From positions 186,001 through 250,000 of the forward strand of contig NZ_WKEQ01000001.1 of NCBI RefSeq assembly GCF_021605415.1: DNA of 64,000 nt, given 5' to 3'. Below are positions 21,293-31,907 of this stretch, piece after piece. Numbering within the stretch: position 1 is the first letter of the stretch; every line of letters begins with the position of its first letter. The stretch comes from Pseudomonas syringae (GTDB lineage: Bacteria > Pseudomonadota > Gammaproteobacteria > Pseudomonadales > Pseudomonadaceae). The translations under genes were made by a program, and so were the position numbers. The notes under the pieces are model-generated. The model did not search any database. It had not been told where the DNA came from and worked only from the letters and a program-made list of their open reading frames with translations.

Positions 21293-21817
21293 ATGGTTGA
21301 TTCTTACGACGACTCCCTCGATACGGGAGAAAAAAGCAAATCTCAGGTCAAACGCGAGCTGCATGCTCTGGTTGACCTCGGCGAGCGCCTTACGACACTC
21401 AAGCCTGACTTGGTGGCAAAACTGCCGTTGACCGACGCTTTGCGCCGGGCGCTGGCCGATGCTCCCAAGCACACCGCGAACATCGCGCGTAAACGGCACC
21501 TGCAGTTCATCGGCAAACTGATGCGCGACCAGGACACTGACGCGATTCTCGTGCTGCTCGATCAACTCGATGCCTCCACCCGTCAGTACAACGAGCGTTT
21601 CCATAACCTCGAACGCTGGCGTGACCGGCTGATCGCGGGTGACGATGCGGTGCTGGAGAAATTCGTCGCCGAATATCCGGACGCCGATCGCCAGCAATTG
21701 CGTTCACTGATCCGCCAGGCCCAGCACGAGGTTGCGCAAAACAAACCTCCTGCTTCCAGCCGTAAAATTTTCAAGTACATCCGTGAACTGGACGAAACTC
21801 AACGCGGACTGCGTTGA
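21293..21817 (+). CDS. darP: DarP (YjgA), ribosome-associated assembly factor
   Basis: This 174-residue DUF615 protein is the YjgA/DarP family, which associates with late 50S assembly intermediates. The start [18 protein letters not shown] precedes the highly conserved [18 protein letters not shown] segment. It is divergent from pmbA and convergent with tldD, an arrangement I recall from PAO1 (PA4472-PA4474). Confidence 0.92.
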   Translation: MVDSYDDSLDTGEKSKSQVKRELHALVDLGERLTTLKPDLVAKLPLTDALRRALADAPKHTANIARKRHLQFIGKLMRDQDTDAILVLLDQLDASTRQYNERFHNLERWRDRLIAGDDAVLEKFVAEYPDADRQQLRSLIRQAQHEVAQNKPPASSRKIFKYIRELDETQRGLR

Positions 21818-21833
21818 TAACGTCCTCCGTGTG

Positions 21834-21871
21834 TAGGAGCTGCCGCAGGCCCGAGCCTGCGGCAGCTCCTA
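21834..21871. terminator. REP-like bidirectional terminator between darP and tldD
   Basis: Perfect 17-base arms (21834-21850 and 21855-21871), core GGAGCTGCCGCAGGC, flank a four-base loop. The element lies between convergent genes, so it probably ends both transcripts. Its sequence matches half-elements seen near 17665 and 42840 in this window. Confidence 0.65.
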
Positions 21872-21880
21872 CCGCGTTGT

Positions 21881-23323
21881 TCAACCGCCCGTGCCACCCA
21901 CGGTGATCGCATCGATTTTCAGCGTTGGCTGGCCGACACCCACCGGCACCGACTGCCCATCCTTCCCGCACGTCCCCACTCCGCTGTCCAGCGACAGATC
22001 GTTACCGACCATCGACACTCGGCTCATCGCCTCAGGACCGTTACCGATCAACGTTGCGCCTTTGACTGGCGCAGTGATCTTGCCGTCTTCGATCAAGTAC
22101 GCCTCGCTGGTGGAGAACACGAACTTGCCGCTGGTGATATCGACCTGACCACCGCCCAGGTTGGCGCAGTAGATGCCTTTCTTCACTGACGCGATGATTT
22201 CCGCCGGATCGCTCTCGCCGCCGAGCATGTAGGTGTTGGTCATCCGTGGCATTGGCAGGTGCGCGTAGGATTCACGACGGCCGTTACCGGTGCGGGCCAC
22301 GCCCATCAGTCGCGCATTGAGCTTGTCCTGCATGTAACCCTTGAGCACGCCGTTTTCGATCAGCGTGGTGCACTCAGTCGGGGTGCCTTCGTCGTCGACG
22401 CTCAGGGAGCCGCGTCGTCCGCTCAGGGTGCCGTCATCGACGATGGTGCAAAGTTTCGACGCAACCATTTCGCCCATACGCCCGCTGTAGGCCGAACTGC
22501 CCTTGCGGTTGAAATCGCCTTCCAGACCGTGCCCGACCGCTTCGTGCAACAACACGCCGGACCAGCCCGAACCCAGCACCACCGGCAACGTACCGGCCGG
22601 TGCCGGAATGGCTTCCAGGTTCACCAGCGCCTGACGCAGCGCTTCACGGGCGTAGCCCATGGCGCGGTCTTCAGCGAGGAAATAACGGTAGTCAGTACGC
22701 CCGCCGCCGCCGTGACCGCCGCGCTCGCGACGGCCGTTCTGCTCGACGATCACGCTCACGTTGAACCGCACCAGCGGCCGGACATCCGCCGCCAGACCGC
22801 CATCGGTCGATGCCACCAGAATGCGTTCCCAGACCCCGGCCATGCTCACGCTGACTTGCTGGATACGTGGATCGAGGGCGCGGGTGGCAACGTCGATGCG
22901 CTTGAGCAAATCGACTTTTTCAGCGCGGGTCAGGACTTCCAGCGGGTTATCCGGCGCATACAACTGGGCGACGTCCTGAGTGGTGAATGCCTGCACCGTG
23001 CCACTCTGCCCAGCGCGGGAAATCGAACGGGCCGCACGTGCAGCGGCGCCGAGGGCTTCGAGGGTGATTGCATTGCTGTAGGCGAAACCGGTTTTCTCGC
23101 CGGATTGCGCACGTACGCCAACGCCCTGGTCGAGGTTGAAGCTGCCTTCCTTGACGATCCCGTCTTCCAGCGCCCAGGACTCGGAAATCTGCCCCTGGAA
23201 ATACAGATCGGCCGCATCAATGCCGGGACCTGCCAGGTCGCCGAGCACGCCTTGCAGACTCTCGATCGTGACGCCGCCGGGCGCCAACAGGTGATCACTG
23301 ACTGAGGACAACAACTCGCTCAT
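21881..23323 (-). CDS. tldD: TldD, catalytic metalloprotease subunit
   Basis: TldD is the zinc-bearing partner of PmbA/TldE. The 480-residue protein has the metal-binding [12 protein letters not shown] (HExxxH) motif. The C-terminal region carries the [23 protein letters not shown] loop, with a Cys following in GTCGKDGQ. It is followed, upstream on the minus strand, by a nitrilase gene only 5 bp away, and yhdP lies beyond, so yhdP-nitrilase-tldD may be one transcript. Confidence 0.95.
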   Translation of the reverse strand: MSELLSSVSDHLLAPGGVTIESLQGVLGDLAGPGIDAADLYFQGQISESWALEDGIVKEGSFNLDQGVGVRAQSGEKTGFAYSNAITLEALGAAARAARSISRAGQSGTVQAFTTQDVAQLYAPDNPLEVLTRAEKVDLLKRIDVATRALDPRIQQVSVSMAGVWERILVASTDGGLAADVRPLVRFNVSVIVEQNGRRERGGHGGGGRTDYRYFLAEDRAMGYAREALRQALVNLEAIPAPAGTLPVVLGSGWSGVLLHEAVGHGLEGDFNRKGSSAYSGRMGEMVASKLCTIVDDGTLSGRRGSLSVDDEGTPTECTTLIENGVLKGYMQDKLNARLMGVARTGNGRRESYAHLPMPRMTNTYMLGGESDPAEIIASVKKGIYCANLGGGQVDITSGKFVFSTSEAYLIEDGKITAPVKGATLIGNGPEAMSRVSMVGNDLSLDSGVGTCGKDGQSVPVGVGQPTLKIDAITVGGTGG

Positions 23324-23328
23324 AGGGT

Positions 23329-24189
23329 TTACGCCTTAAATTCGTGTTCTGAAGCAGGTCGCTGTGCGCCCTGCGAAAAAAACCGCCGATGGCCCGCCAC
23401 CGGCATTCGCGCCCGAATGGACGCCTGTTCGCTGCTATCGCGTTCAGCCAGCAGCACGGCCTCGCCTTGATCCTGATGTGCCAGCACGCGACCCCACGGG
23501 TCGACAATCGCTGCATGCCCGAAGGTTTCCCGAGGCCCCGGATGGGTTCCACCCTGGGCAGCCGCGAGCACATAACACTGGGTCTCGATGGCCCTGGCGC
23601 GAATCAGTACATCCCAGTGCGCCGCACCGGTCACGGCAGTAAAGGCCGACGGCGCGGTAATCAACTCAGCACCGGCGGCACGCAACTCGCTGTACAACTC
23701 TGGAAAACGCAGGTCATAACACACGGTCAGGCCGATTCGGCCAACCGGCGTGTCCGCCACCACTACGCCACTTCCATGAGCATAGTCATCGGATTCGCGA
23801 TAACGGCCGCGATTGTCCGCTACGTCGACATCAAACAGGTGCAGCTTGTCATAGCGCGCAACGATTTCGCCCTGTTCGTTGACCAGCAGCGAACAGGCAT
23901 GCACCTTGGCCTCGGGCCGATCGACCGGTGGCAATGGCAACGTACCCGCCACTATCCATAACTTGAGGTCACGGGCGGTCTGTTTCAACCATGGCAGGAT
24001 CGGGCCGTCGCCGCGTGCTTCAGCGCGACCAATGTCAGCAACGTCGCGACGGCCCATGGCGGCGAAGTTTTCCGGCAGCACCGCCAGCTTTGCGCCTGCG
24101 GCGGCCGCTTGTTCGAGCAGACGGCGGGCATCGCGCAGATTGCCCAGCACATCGCTCTGGCTGACCATTTGAATCACCGCTATCGACAT
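23329..24189 (-). CDS. Carbon-nitrogen hydrolase (nitrilase superfamily)
   Basis: This 286-residue enzyme belongs to the amidase branch of the nitrilase superfamily, near Nit1/YafV-type omega- or deaminated-glutathione amidases. The Glu-Lys-Cys triad is visible: Glu40 in LPENF, Lys in [11 protein letters not shown] and Cys in [13 protein letters not shown] start at the ATG 24187-24189 ([13 protein letters not shown]), not the GTG two codons earlier. Substrate specificity cannot be read from sequence; deaminated glutathione repair is the best guess. Confidence 0.88.
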   Translation of the reverse strand: MSIAVIQMVSQSDVLGNLRDARRLLEQAAAAGAKLAVLPENFAAMGRRDVADIGRAEARGDGPILPWLKQTARDLKLWIVAGTLPLPPVDRPEAKVHACSLLVNEQGEIVARYDKLHLFDVDVADNRGRYRESDDYAHGSGVVVADTPVGRIGLTVCYDLRFPELYSELRAAGAELITAPSAFTAVTGAAHWDVLIRARAIETQCYVLAAAQGGTHPGPRETFGHAAIVDPWGRVLAHQDQGEAVLLAERDSSEQASIRARMPVAGHRRFFSQGAQRPASEHEFKA

Positions 24190-24275
24190 GGCCACCTCTC
24201 AATTGAAATCAACACAGCCCCTTGCAGGCGTTGCGGCACGCTGCGCCTGCAAAGAGCCATGCTACCCCATGCAGA

Positions 24276-27200
24276 TCAAAACGGTTTGTCGAAGGTGATT
24301 TTCGGCTCTTTCCACGGGCCTTTGACGGTGTATTTGACGCTGGCGAAACGTGCCACGCGGTCACCAATGAGCTTGTCGATAAGGAACAGCGCGCCGCCGA
24401 TGGCCGGCGCGCCGACGATCAATGCCGCAATCGGCAGGTTGTTGGTCACCGGCAAGGTCACCAGCAATTTAGCGTCGACCTGATCGCCGACCAGATCCAG
24501 CGTGCCGTTGAGCTCGATGTTGCTGGACGGACCTGTCATCCGGATCGGCTCGCGGGTCACGTAGACGCCGTTGGTCGCCACTAACAAACCTTTGACCCGG
24601 TCGTAACTCAGGCCTTTGCCAAACAGGTCGGAAAAATCGAGACGTAACCGGCGGCCGATGGAATTGAAGTTGAGCAGCCCGAACACGCGCAGCGCCTGGG
24701 CACCGCCCTCCACTTCGACGAACTGTCCCTTGTTCAGCGACGCATCCAGCGTGCCGGAGAAGCGCTTGGTCGCCAGCCATGCCGGCGAACCCGGCCAGCG
24801 GCCGTCTACATCCATGTGGAATTCTTCGCTGGTCACGCTCGGCGCGAACCCCCAGCCTTTGAGCACATCGGCGAGGTTCTTGCCGCCGATCCGGCCTTTG
24901 TACCAGCTGCTGGTGGATCCGGGTGTGCCTTCCCAGCCGCCGTTGCCTTGCAACAGGATGCCCTTGAGGCCGAGGTCAAGATTGTTCAGGGCAATGCCCT
25001 TGGCCGTGGGTCGAATTTTCAGCGACCAGCCACCGACCAGATCCTGGCCCTGGAACAGCTGATTGATGGTGATGTCCAGCGCCGGAATTTTAGTCGGGTC
25101 CACAGTCGCCAACGGATCGGGCGAGTTCTCGTCGGCCAGCGCAGTCGGATCCGGCGCAGGCAACTTGATGTACTGCAGGTTCACCGCAATCGGCGCGGCT
25201 TTGGCATCAGGCAGGTTGACCGTGCCCTTGACTTGCTGGCTATCGAGCGCCAACGCCCAGGCGGCGGGACGACGATTCAACTGCACGGACGCCTGATCCA
25301 GGGTGGTACCAAGCGCCGTGACCTTGCCGATCTTCACGTCCGCGCTGCTCAGCAACTGTTTGGCGCTGCCACCCGGATCCTGGCCGGCATACTTGCTCGC
25401 CAGATCCTGCCACGGCGCGACGTCCAGCTCCGACAGCGTTCCGCGTACCCGCAGACCTTTGGCGTTCGGCAACAGCGCTTCGCCGGCACCCAAGAACAAC
25501 TCGCCCCGGCCTTCACTGAAATTGTCCGGCGGTGAGGAATAGGTGAAATTGGCCACTTGATCGTAACTGACCCAATACCGCCGCTCGGCGCCTTGAAGCG
25601 TCATGCGAAAAACGGTGTCGCGGCCGACATCGGCGGCCATGCCAAACGGTGCGGGCAGATCCACCGCCACGCCTTTGAGATTGGAACTGACCAGCAACTG
25701 ACTGTCTGCACCGTCAAGGTTGACCTGCAATTGATACGGGATCGTCCCGGACACCGGCAACGGTTGGGTCACGTTAAGCCAGTCGGTCAGTTTCTTCACC
25801 TCGACCTGACCCGAAGCGGCCACGCGTGTCTTGAGCTTGCCAGGGTTGCCATCGGCGAAAATCTGCGCGGTCACCGGCTTGTCGAATGCCCGCGCACTGA
25901 TGTTTTGCCCACTCAGGCCTTTGTTGCTGTCGAAGCGGAAATCACCCTTTAGCTGAGTCAATTCGAGCTTGGGCTCCGCCAGTTTCAAGCGTGCCTTGGC
26001 GGTTTTGAAATCGACGAGGATTTTGGGTTGATCGCCTTTGGCCAAGGGAATGTCAAGCTTGAGCTTGCCTTGAAGATCGCCATCGCCTTCCCAACCGGCG
26101 AACGTATCGGCGGTGCCAATCGGCGCTTCCTGAAGGATTTTCAAACCATCGCCGAGTCCGCCGGTAAAGGCGCCATCCAGAAACAGGTGACTGGTCTGCC
26201 CGGACGGCACATGGGGAATGTTCACCGCGATATCGCTGACCCGGGTATTGAGCAACTTGCCCGTGCTGGCGAAAATTCGCACGCCGCTGTCTTCGATAAA
26301 CACATCGCCCGTGACATTGCTGACATGCGGCCAACCCGGCTGAAAGGCCAGTTCGGCGTCATGCACTTTGAAGAACAGGCTGATGCTGCGATCGGCATCT
26401 CCCGCGCCCTTGTTCAGCGAACCCTGGTACTGGAAGAAACCCTGATCCACCGCACCTTTGAGAATCGCAGTACGCAGCCATTCATCCAGCGCCGGGCTCA
26501 ACACTGCAGGCAAGTACTTGGCGGTATAGCGGCCATCGCCATCGACCAGACCGACCCGCAGATCCATGTAGTCTTCCTGGCTATGATCGAAATGCAGGCG
26601 GATCAAAAAGTCGCCGGCAATCTTGCCCTCTTCGCCCAGCACCTTCAGGTAGGGGGCGATCAGGGTGAAGCCTTCCTTGTCGAGCTTCCAGGTCAGACGG
26701 GCGTTGGCCTGAATGTATTGCCATGGCTTGGCGAAAATCGGGTCGAGGTGCAGGACAAAATCCTTGCTGTCCATGCGCAGCTCGCCGCCGCCGAGGTTGC
26801 CGGTCAGGCTCCCGCTGACGTTTCGCGCCGCCGGGGCGCCGTGGTAGGCATCGAAGCCGACCTGATCAAGATTGGCCGCGAAACTGAACTTGGTGTCGTC
26901 GGTGGCCGTCGGACGCAAATCCATCAGCACATTGCGCAGGCCACCGGTCACTTTCAGCCGCTCGACCACGGTTGCGGCGCCCTGGGGCAAAGGCCCGAGC
27001 GCATTGATCAGCGGAGTCAGCGGGGTCAGGTCGAGACGGTCGGCCTGCAAGTGCCAGACTTCGCCAACATCTTCAGTGGCGGCGATCTGCTTGACCTGCA
27101 TGCGCGATTCCCAACGGGTTTCGCCGAAGTTCATCGCCAGCGAATCCAGGGTCACCGTGGCGCCTTCCGTGCTGCGCTGGTAGAACGCATTGAGCGCCAG

Positions 27201-28079
27201 ATTGTTGATCTGGATCGGTTTGCGTTCGGCGTAGGCCCCCGTGAATTGTGGCGCATTCAAGCGAACGGCCGCGCTCTGCAAAGCGCCGTCACGCCAGTCG
27301 ACCCATAATTCGCCGCCGGCCTTGATCTCAGAAAAATTCCATTGTCGGGTCAGCCGCTCTGGCAGCCATTTCGCCCAATCGCTTTGGGGAAGGCTTGCAT
27401 AACCCTCGACTCGCGCATCTTGCCACTTCGGTGCTTCAATCCGCGTGCGCAGGCTCAGGGCAACGGGTTGCCCGTCCGGCAGGGTCAGTCGCGCGTCGAG
27501 GCGCTGGCGGCTGGTGCCGGTTTTCAGATTGAGGCCGACGTAGGTCAGGGTCATCGGCGCATGATCCTGCGGCTGCAAGGTCACTTGGCTGTCGAGCACC
27601 GACAGTTGCTGCACCATTTGCATCTGCTGGAAGAGTTTTTCCGGATCGGTCGGCTGATCGTCTTTCATCGGCAAGCCTTCGAGCGCCCACTTGCCGTCGT
27701 CGCCTTCCTTGAGGCTGATTTTCAGACCGTTGAGCTCAAGATGGGCGATGCGTACTTCGCGGGCCAACAGACTGGCCCAAAGATCCGGCACAGCGCGCAC
27801 CCGATCCAGACGCAGCGTGTTCGCGCCGTCGCCGACCATGACATCGTGCGCCAGCAAGATCGGCGCGAATCCGCTCCAGTTGCCTTCCAGCTCACCGATC
27901 TGTAACGGCATGCCGAGGGCTGCACTGGCCTTGTCCTCAATGTCGGCGCGGTATTCGGCCACCAGGGGCGTCAGCTCCCGGCCGAGGCTGACGTACAACG
28001 CCATCAACACCAGAACCAACGCGCACAGGCCCAGCCCCCAGCGGGTCAAAGCGGCCAAAATGCGTGTCAGACGCTCCAT
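24276..28079 (-). CDS. yhdP: YhdP, AsmA-family intermembrane phospholipid transporter
   Basis: YhdP is a giant AsmA-like protein with one N-terminal transmembrane helix (about residues 14-36) and a long periplasmic beta-groove. In E. coli, with TamB and YdbH, it carries phospholipid to the outer membrane. The 1267-residue length is right for the family (DUF3971 and AsmA-like C-terminal region). I place the start at ATG 28077-28079 (MERLTRILAALTRWG); a TTG at 28100 is less likely. It complements the Mla system at 7-10 kb. Confidence 0.9.
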   Translation of the reverse strand: MERLTRILAALTRWGLGLCALVLVLMALYVSLGRELTPLVAEYRADIEDKASAALGMPLQIGELEGNWSGFAPILLAHDVMVGDGANTLRLDRVRAVPDLWASLLAREVRIAHLELNGLKISLKEGDDGKWALEGLPMKDDQPTDPEKLFQQMQMVQQLSVLDSQVTLQPQDHAPMTLTYVGLNLKTGTSRQRLDARLTLPDGQPVALSLRTRIEAPKWQDARVEGYASLPQSDWAKWLPERLTRQWNFSEIKAGGELWVDWRDGALQSAAVRLNAPQFTGAYAERKPIQINNLALNAFYQRSTEGATVTLDSLAMNFGETRWESRMQVKQIAATEDVGEVWHLQADRLDLTPLTPLINALGPLPQGAATVVERLKVTGGLRNVLMDLRPTATDDTKFSFAANLDQVGFDAYHGAPAARNVSGSLTGNLGGGELRMDSKDFVLHLDPIFAKPWQYIQANARLTWKLDKEGFTLIAPYLKVLGEEGKIAGDFLIRLHFDHSQEDYMDLRVGLVDGDGRYTAKYLPAVLSPALDEWLRTAILKGAVDQGFFQYQGSLNKGAGDADRSISLFFKVHDAELAFQPGWPHVSNVTGDVFIEDSGVRIFASTGKLLNTRVSDIAVNIPHVPSGQTSHLFLDGAFTGGLGDGLKILQEAPIGTADTFAGWEGDGDLQGKLKLDIPLAKGDQPKILVDFKTAKARLKLAEPKLELTQLKGDFRFDSNKGLSGQNISARAFDKPVTAQIFADGNPGKLKTRVAASGQVEVKKLTDWLNVTQPLPVSGTIPYQLQVNLDGADSQLLVSSNLKGVAVDLPAPFGMAADVGRDTVFRMTLQGAERRYWVSYDQVANFTYSSPPDNFSEGRGELFLGAGEALLPNAKGLRVRGTLSELDVAPWQDLASKYAGQDPGGSAKQLLSSADVKIGKVTALGTTLDQASVQLNRRPAAWALALDSQQVKGTVNLPDAKAAPIAVNLQYIKLPAPDPTALADENSPDPLATVDPTKIPALDITINQLFQGQDLVGGWSLKIRPTAKGIALNNLDLGLKGILLQGNGGWEGTPGSTSSWYKGRIGGKNLADVLKGWGFAPSVTSEEFHMDVDGRWPGSPAWLATKRFSGTLDASLNKGQFVEVEGGAQALRVFGLLNFNSIGRRLRLDFSDLFGKGLSYDRVKGLLVATNGVYVTREPIRMTGPSSNIELNGTLDLVGDQVDAKLLVTLPVTNNLPIAALIVGAPAIGGALFLIDKLIGDRVARFASVKYTVKGPWKEPKITFDKPF

Positions 28080-28154
28080 GTCAGGTGGCTCCCATGGCAA
28101 AAAAACTGCAAAAAGCTGAGGCCAGCCGTTCTATAGAAAATGCAGCACAGCGTT

Positions 28155-29612
28155 TCAGAGCAACACCACGTCGTATTGTTCCTGGGAATACATGGTTTCC
28201 ACCTGGAAGCGAATGGTGCGGCCGATAAAGCTTTCGAGTTCGGCGACATTGCCCGACTCCTCGTCGAGCAGACGGTCGACGACTTTCTGGTTCGCCAGTA
28301 CGCGATAACCTTCCGCCTGATAGGCGCGGGCTTCGCGCAAAATCTCGCGAAAAATTTCGTAGCAGATGGTTTCCGGCGTCTTCAGCTTACCGCGACCCTG
28401 GCAACTGCTGCATGGCTCGCACAGCACTTGCTCAAGGCTTTCGCGGGTGCGCTTGCGGGTCATCTGCACCAGGCCCAGCTCGGTAATGCCGATGATGTTG
28501 GTCTTGGCGTGATCACGCTCGAGTTGCTTTTCCAGCGTGCGCAACACCTGACGCTGATGCTCTTCGTCTTCCATGTCGATGAAGTCGATGATGATGATCC
28601 CGCCCAGGTTGCGCAGGCGCAGTTGGCGGGCAATGGCGGTCGCGGCTTCGAGGTTGGTCTTGAAGATGGTTTCTTCGAGGTTGCGATGGCCGACGAACGC
28701 GCCGGTGTTCACATCGATGGTGGTCATGGCTTCCGCCGGATCGATCACCAGATAGCCACCGGACTTCAGCGGCACTTTGCGCTCGAGGGCTTTCTGGATT
28801 TCGTCTTCGACGCCGTACAGGTCAAAAATCGGTCGCTCGCCTGGATAGTGTTCGAGGCGATCCGCGATTTCCGGCATCAGTTCTGCGACAAACTGCGTGG
28901 TTTTCTGGAAAGTCTCGCGCGAGTCGATGCGGATCTTCTCGATCTTCGGGTTAACCAGATCGCGCAGAGTGCGCAGGGCCAGGCCGAGGTCTTCGTAGAT
29001 CACGCTCGGCGCGCCGATGGTCTTGATCTGCTCGCTGATCTGATCCCACAGGCGCCGCAGGTAGCGGATGTCCATGAGGATTTCTTCAGCGCCGGCACCT
29101 TCGGCAGCGGTACGCAGAATAAAGCCCCCGGCCTCCTTGATGCCTTCTTTGGCCACGCAATCGCTGACCACTTGCTTGAGGCGTTCACGCTCGCCTTCGT
29201 CTTCGATTTTCAGGGAAATGCCAACATGGGCAGTGCGCGGCATGTACACCAGATAGCGCGACGGAATCGACAATTGCGTGGTCAGGCGCGCGCCTTTGGA
29301 GCCAATCGGATCCTTGGTGACTTGCACCACCAGACTCTGGCCTTCATGCACCAGCGAGCTGATGGTCTCGACCGCCGGCCCCTCGCGCAGGGAGATTTCC
29401 GAGGCGTGGATGAACGCCGCGCGATCCAGGCCGATGTCGACAAACGCCGCCTGCATGCCGGGCAGCACCCGCACCACCTTGCCTTTATAGATGTTGCCGA
29501 CGATCCCGCGTTTTTGCGTGCGCTCGACATGCACTTCTTGCAGCACACCGTTTTCGACCACCGCCACGCGCGACTCCATCGGCGTGATGTTGATCAGAAT
29601 CTCTTCACTCAT
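28155..29612 (-). CDS. rng: Ribonuclease G
   Basis: RNase G is the short homologue of RNase E, acting in 16S rRNA 5'-end maturation and mRNA decay. The 485-residue protein has an N-terminal S1-type domain (about 35-120, KGKVVRVLPGMQAAFVDIG) and the catalytic DNase I-like domain with IIIIDFIDME. CEPCSSCQGRGK near residue 405 is the zinc-link. The RNase E C-terminal scaffold is absent. I use the ATG at 29610-29612 (MSEEILINITPMESR). Confidence 0.95.
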   Translation of the reverse strand: MSEEILINITPMESRVAVVENGVLQEVHVERTQKRGIVGNIYKGKVVRVLPGMQAAFVDIGLDRAAFIHASEISLREGPAVETISSLVHEGQSLVVQVTKDPIGSKGARLTTQLSIPSRYLVYMPRTAHVGISLKIEDEGERERLKQVVSDCVAKEGIKEAGGFILRTAAEGAGAEEILMDIRYLRRLWDQISEQIKTIGAPSVIYEDLGLALRTLRDLVNPKIEKIRIDSRETFQKTTQFVAELMPEIADRLEHYPGERPIFDLYGVEDEIQKALERKVPLKSGGYLVIDPAEAMTTIDVNTGAFVGHRNLEETIFKTNLEAATAIARQLRLRNLGGIIIIDFIDMEDEEHQRQVLRTLEKQLERDHAKTNIIGITELGLVQMTRKRTRESLEQVLCEPCSSCQGRGKLKTPETICYEIFREILREARAYQAEGYRVLANQKVVDRLLDEESGNVAELESFIGRTIRFQVETMYSQEQYDVVLL

Positions 29613-29670
29613 GGCAGGGTCTCGTTCAGGCATGTTCACGATAATGGCTGCGTCTTGATCCGTGCGGCGC

Positions 29671-30267
29671 TCAGGGCGCGTCCGGAGATTGCCAACAGGG
29701 TATGCCGAAATGGCTCATCAGTTCTGCGGTTTCGCACAGGGGCAGCCCGACGACCGCCGAATAACTGCCATCGAGGCCCGCCACGAACACCGCGCCGAGC
29801 CCTTGAATGCCATAGCCGCCGGCCTTGTCCCGGGGTTCGCCGCTGGCCCAATAGGCAGCGGCTTCATCGCGACTGATCAAGCGAAAGCGCACTCGACTGC
29901 GCACCACCCGCGACTCGCAGCGTTCGCCTTCGAGCACGGCGATGGCCGTCAGCACCTCATGCTCGCGTGCGGACAACATCATCAGCATGGCGCATGCGTC
30001 GGCTTCGTCCACCGGTTTGCCAAGAATTTTGCCATCCAGCACCACGGCGGTGTCGGCGCCGAGCACGCAGAACGGCGAATCGGACATCACCGTGCGCCGC
30101 CCGGCCTCGGCTTTGCCGCGCGCCAAGCGCTCGACATAGGCCGACGGGGTTTCATCGGGAAGCGGGGTTTCATCGATGTCCGCGCTGACGGCGGTGAACG
30201 GCACGCCGATCTGCGTGAGCAATTCACGCCGGCGCGGTGAGCCGGAGGCGAGGTAAAGCGGCTTCAT
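29671..30267 (-). CDS. maf: Maf-family nucleotide pyrophosphatase
   Basis: Maf proteins hydrolyse non-canonical or pyrimidine nucleoside triphosphates (dTTP/UTP for the YhdE type) and were first noted for septum inhibition. The 198-residue protein opens [17 protein letters not shown]. It carries the [18 protein letters not shown] motif with the catalytic Asp. It lies between mreD and rng, as in most gamma-proteobacteria. Confidence 0.94.
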   Translation of the reverse strand: MKPLYLASGSPRRRELLTQIGVPFTAVSADIDETPLPDETPSAYVERLARGKAEAGRRTVMSDSPFCVLGADTAVVLDGKILGKPVDEADACAMLMMLSAREHEVLTAIAVLEGERCESRVVRSRVRFRLISRDEAAAYWASGEPRDKAGGYGIQGLGAVFVAGLDGSYSAVVGLPLCETAELMSHFGIPCWQSPDAP

Positions 30268-30333
30268 CAAAACATCTCCCTGTTTAGTGCCCTGCCTCAA
30301 AAACGGCACCGGTACGGGCCTATGCCTGACGAA

Positions 30334-30825
30334 TCAGTTGATTCTGTAGCGTCGGCGCAATCCACGCAGGGCAAAGCTGACCCACGGCCAGAGCAAGGCA
30401 CTGACCAATGCCGGCAGCACCAACGCCAGTGTTGGCTGACGATTGCCGGTCAAGGCGCTGAGCCAGAGCTGGACAAGCTGGGCGAGGCCGAAGATCACCA
30501 GGATCACCAGGCTCTGCTGCCACATCGGGAACATTCGCAGACGCTGCTGCAACGACAGCACCAGAAACGTGATCAGCGTCAGGATCAGCGCGCTTTGTCC
30601 CAGCAACGTGCCATAAAGCACGTCTTCCGCCAGGCCCAGGCAAAACGCGGTGACCATGCCGACCTTCTGCGGCAAGGCGAGCGCCCAGAATGCCAGCAGC
30701 AAGGCCAGCCAGAGCGGACGCAGGATTTCCATGAATTGCGGCAACGGCGAAACGCTAAGCAGCAGACCGATGGCAAAGGTCAGCCAGACGATCCAGCCGT
30801 TTCGGGACGCAGTGGCTCCGACCAT
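30334..30825 (-). CDS. mreD: MreD, rod-shape membrane protein
   Basis: MreD is a 163-residue integral membrane subunit of the elongasome with about five to six hydrophobic segments. It supports MreC and RodA/PBP2 in side-wall growth. The gene overlaps the mreC stop by one base. Confidence 0.93.
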   Translation of the reverse strand: MVGATASRNGWIVWLTFAIGLLLSVSPLPQFMEILRPLWLALLLAFWALALPQKVGMVTAFCLGLAEDVLYGTLLGQSALILTLITFLVLSLQQRLRMFPMWQQSLVILVIFGLAQLVQLWLSALTGNRQPTLALVLPALVSALLWPWVSFALRGLRRRYRIN

Positions 30826-31907
30826 TATTCTTGTCTCCCGGTGGCGGCAGGCGTGGCAGGCGGCTTGGCCGGTCGTGCGCTGGCGGGCTGAGCGGCCGGT
30901 GGTTTGGCGGCGGCCGGGGCTGCTGCGGCCGGAGCCGGTGCAGCGGCAGGCACAGTGGCGGGTGTTGAAGCCGGCGCCGGCGTCCCCACCGGTTTCGGCA
31001 CGGTGTTCGGAATGACCGGGCCGCCGCCCTGTGCATCAAGGTTTTCCTGGGCCTGTGCGGCATCGTTGGCGCGTTCTTCCGGCGTGCGGGCGTCGCTGAA
31101 CACCAGCAGCATGTAACGACTGCGGTTCAACGCGGCGGTTGGCACAGCGCGGACGATCGCAAATGGCTGACCGGAATCGTGGATCACTTCACGCACCGTC
31201 GCTACCGGATAACCGGCCGGGAAGCGTTGACCGAGACCGGAACTGACCAGCAAATCGCCTTCCTTGATGTCGGCGGTATCGGCGACGTGACGCAATTCCA
31301 GCCGTTCCGGATTGCCGGTGCCGCTGGCAATCGCACGCAGCCCATTGCGATTCACCTGCACCGGAATGCTGTGGGTCGAATCGGTCAGCAACAGCACACG
31401 GGAGGTGTATGGCATCAACTCGACGACTTGGCCCATCAGGCCCCGGGCGTCGAGTACAGGCTGGCCGAGCACCACGCCATCACGCTCACCTTTATTGATG
31501 ATGATGCGATGGGTGAACGGGTTGGGGTCCATGCCGATCAACTCGGCCACTTCGACCTTTTCATTGACCAGCGCGGAAGAATTGAGCAACTCGCGCAGAC
31601 GCACGTTCTGCTCGGTGAGGGCGGCAAGCTTCTGCATGCGCCCTTGCAACAGCAGGTTTTCGGTCTTGAGTTTTTCGTTATCAGCGACAAGCTCGGTGCG
31701 GCTGCCGAATTGACTGGCGACACCTTCCCACAACCTTACCGGCAGGTCAGTGATCCAGTAGGCATCCATGAGCACCAGCGACATCTGGCTGCGTGCAGGC
31801 TTGAGCACACTGAAGCGGGCATCGACCACCATCAGCGCGACCGACAACACGGCCAGCACCAACAGGCGTATGCCCAGTGAAGGGCCCTTGGCGAAAAGCG
31901 GTTTAAT
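30825..31907 (-). CDS. mreC: MreC, rod-shape protein, apparent ATT start
   Basis: MreC is a bitopic protein that couples the MreB filament to PBP2/RodA in the periplasm. With the start proposed here it has 360 residues: a short cytoplasmic lead (about 1-15), one transmembrane helix (about 16-35), a coiled coil (about 75-110), the beta-rich domain and an Ala/Pro-rich C-terminal tail of about 60 residues. No ATG, GTG or TTG exists in frame between the stop at 31941-31943 and a TTG at 31860-31862, and that TTG would remove half the membrane helix. An ATT at 31905-31907 follows an AAGGAGAG ribosome site at 8-base spacing and yields KPLFAKGPSLGIRL ahead of the helix. Confidence 0.85.
   Translation of the reverse strand: MKPLFAKGPSLGIRLLVLAVLSVALMVVDARFSVLKPARSQMSLVLMDAYWITDLPVRLWEGVASQFGSRTELVADNEKLKTENLLLQGRMQKLAALTEQNVRLRELLNSSALVNEKVEVAELIGMDPNPFTHRIIINKGERDGVVLGQPVLDARGLMGQVVELMPYTSRVLLLTDSTHSIPVQVNRNGLRAIASGTGNPERLELRHVADTADIKEGDLLVSSGLGQRFPAGYPVATVREVIHDSGQPFAIVRAVPTAALNRSRYMLLVFSDARTPEERANDAAQAQENLDAQGGGPVIPNTVPKPVGTPAPASTPATVPAAAPAPAAAAPAAAKPPAAQPASARPAKPPATPAATGRQE

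Noticed and set aside
28140..29876. 578-aa plus-strand frame over rng
   Set aside because: Antisense of rng and part of maf; no motif or start signal.
30825..31862. mreC start at TTG 31862
   Set aside because: It would begin inside the transmembrane helix and has no ribosome site; the upstream ATT has one.
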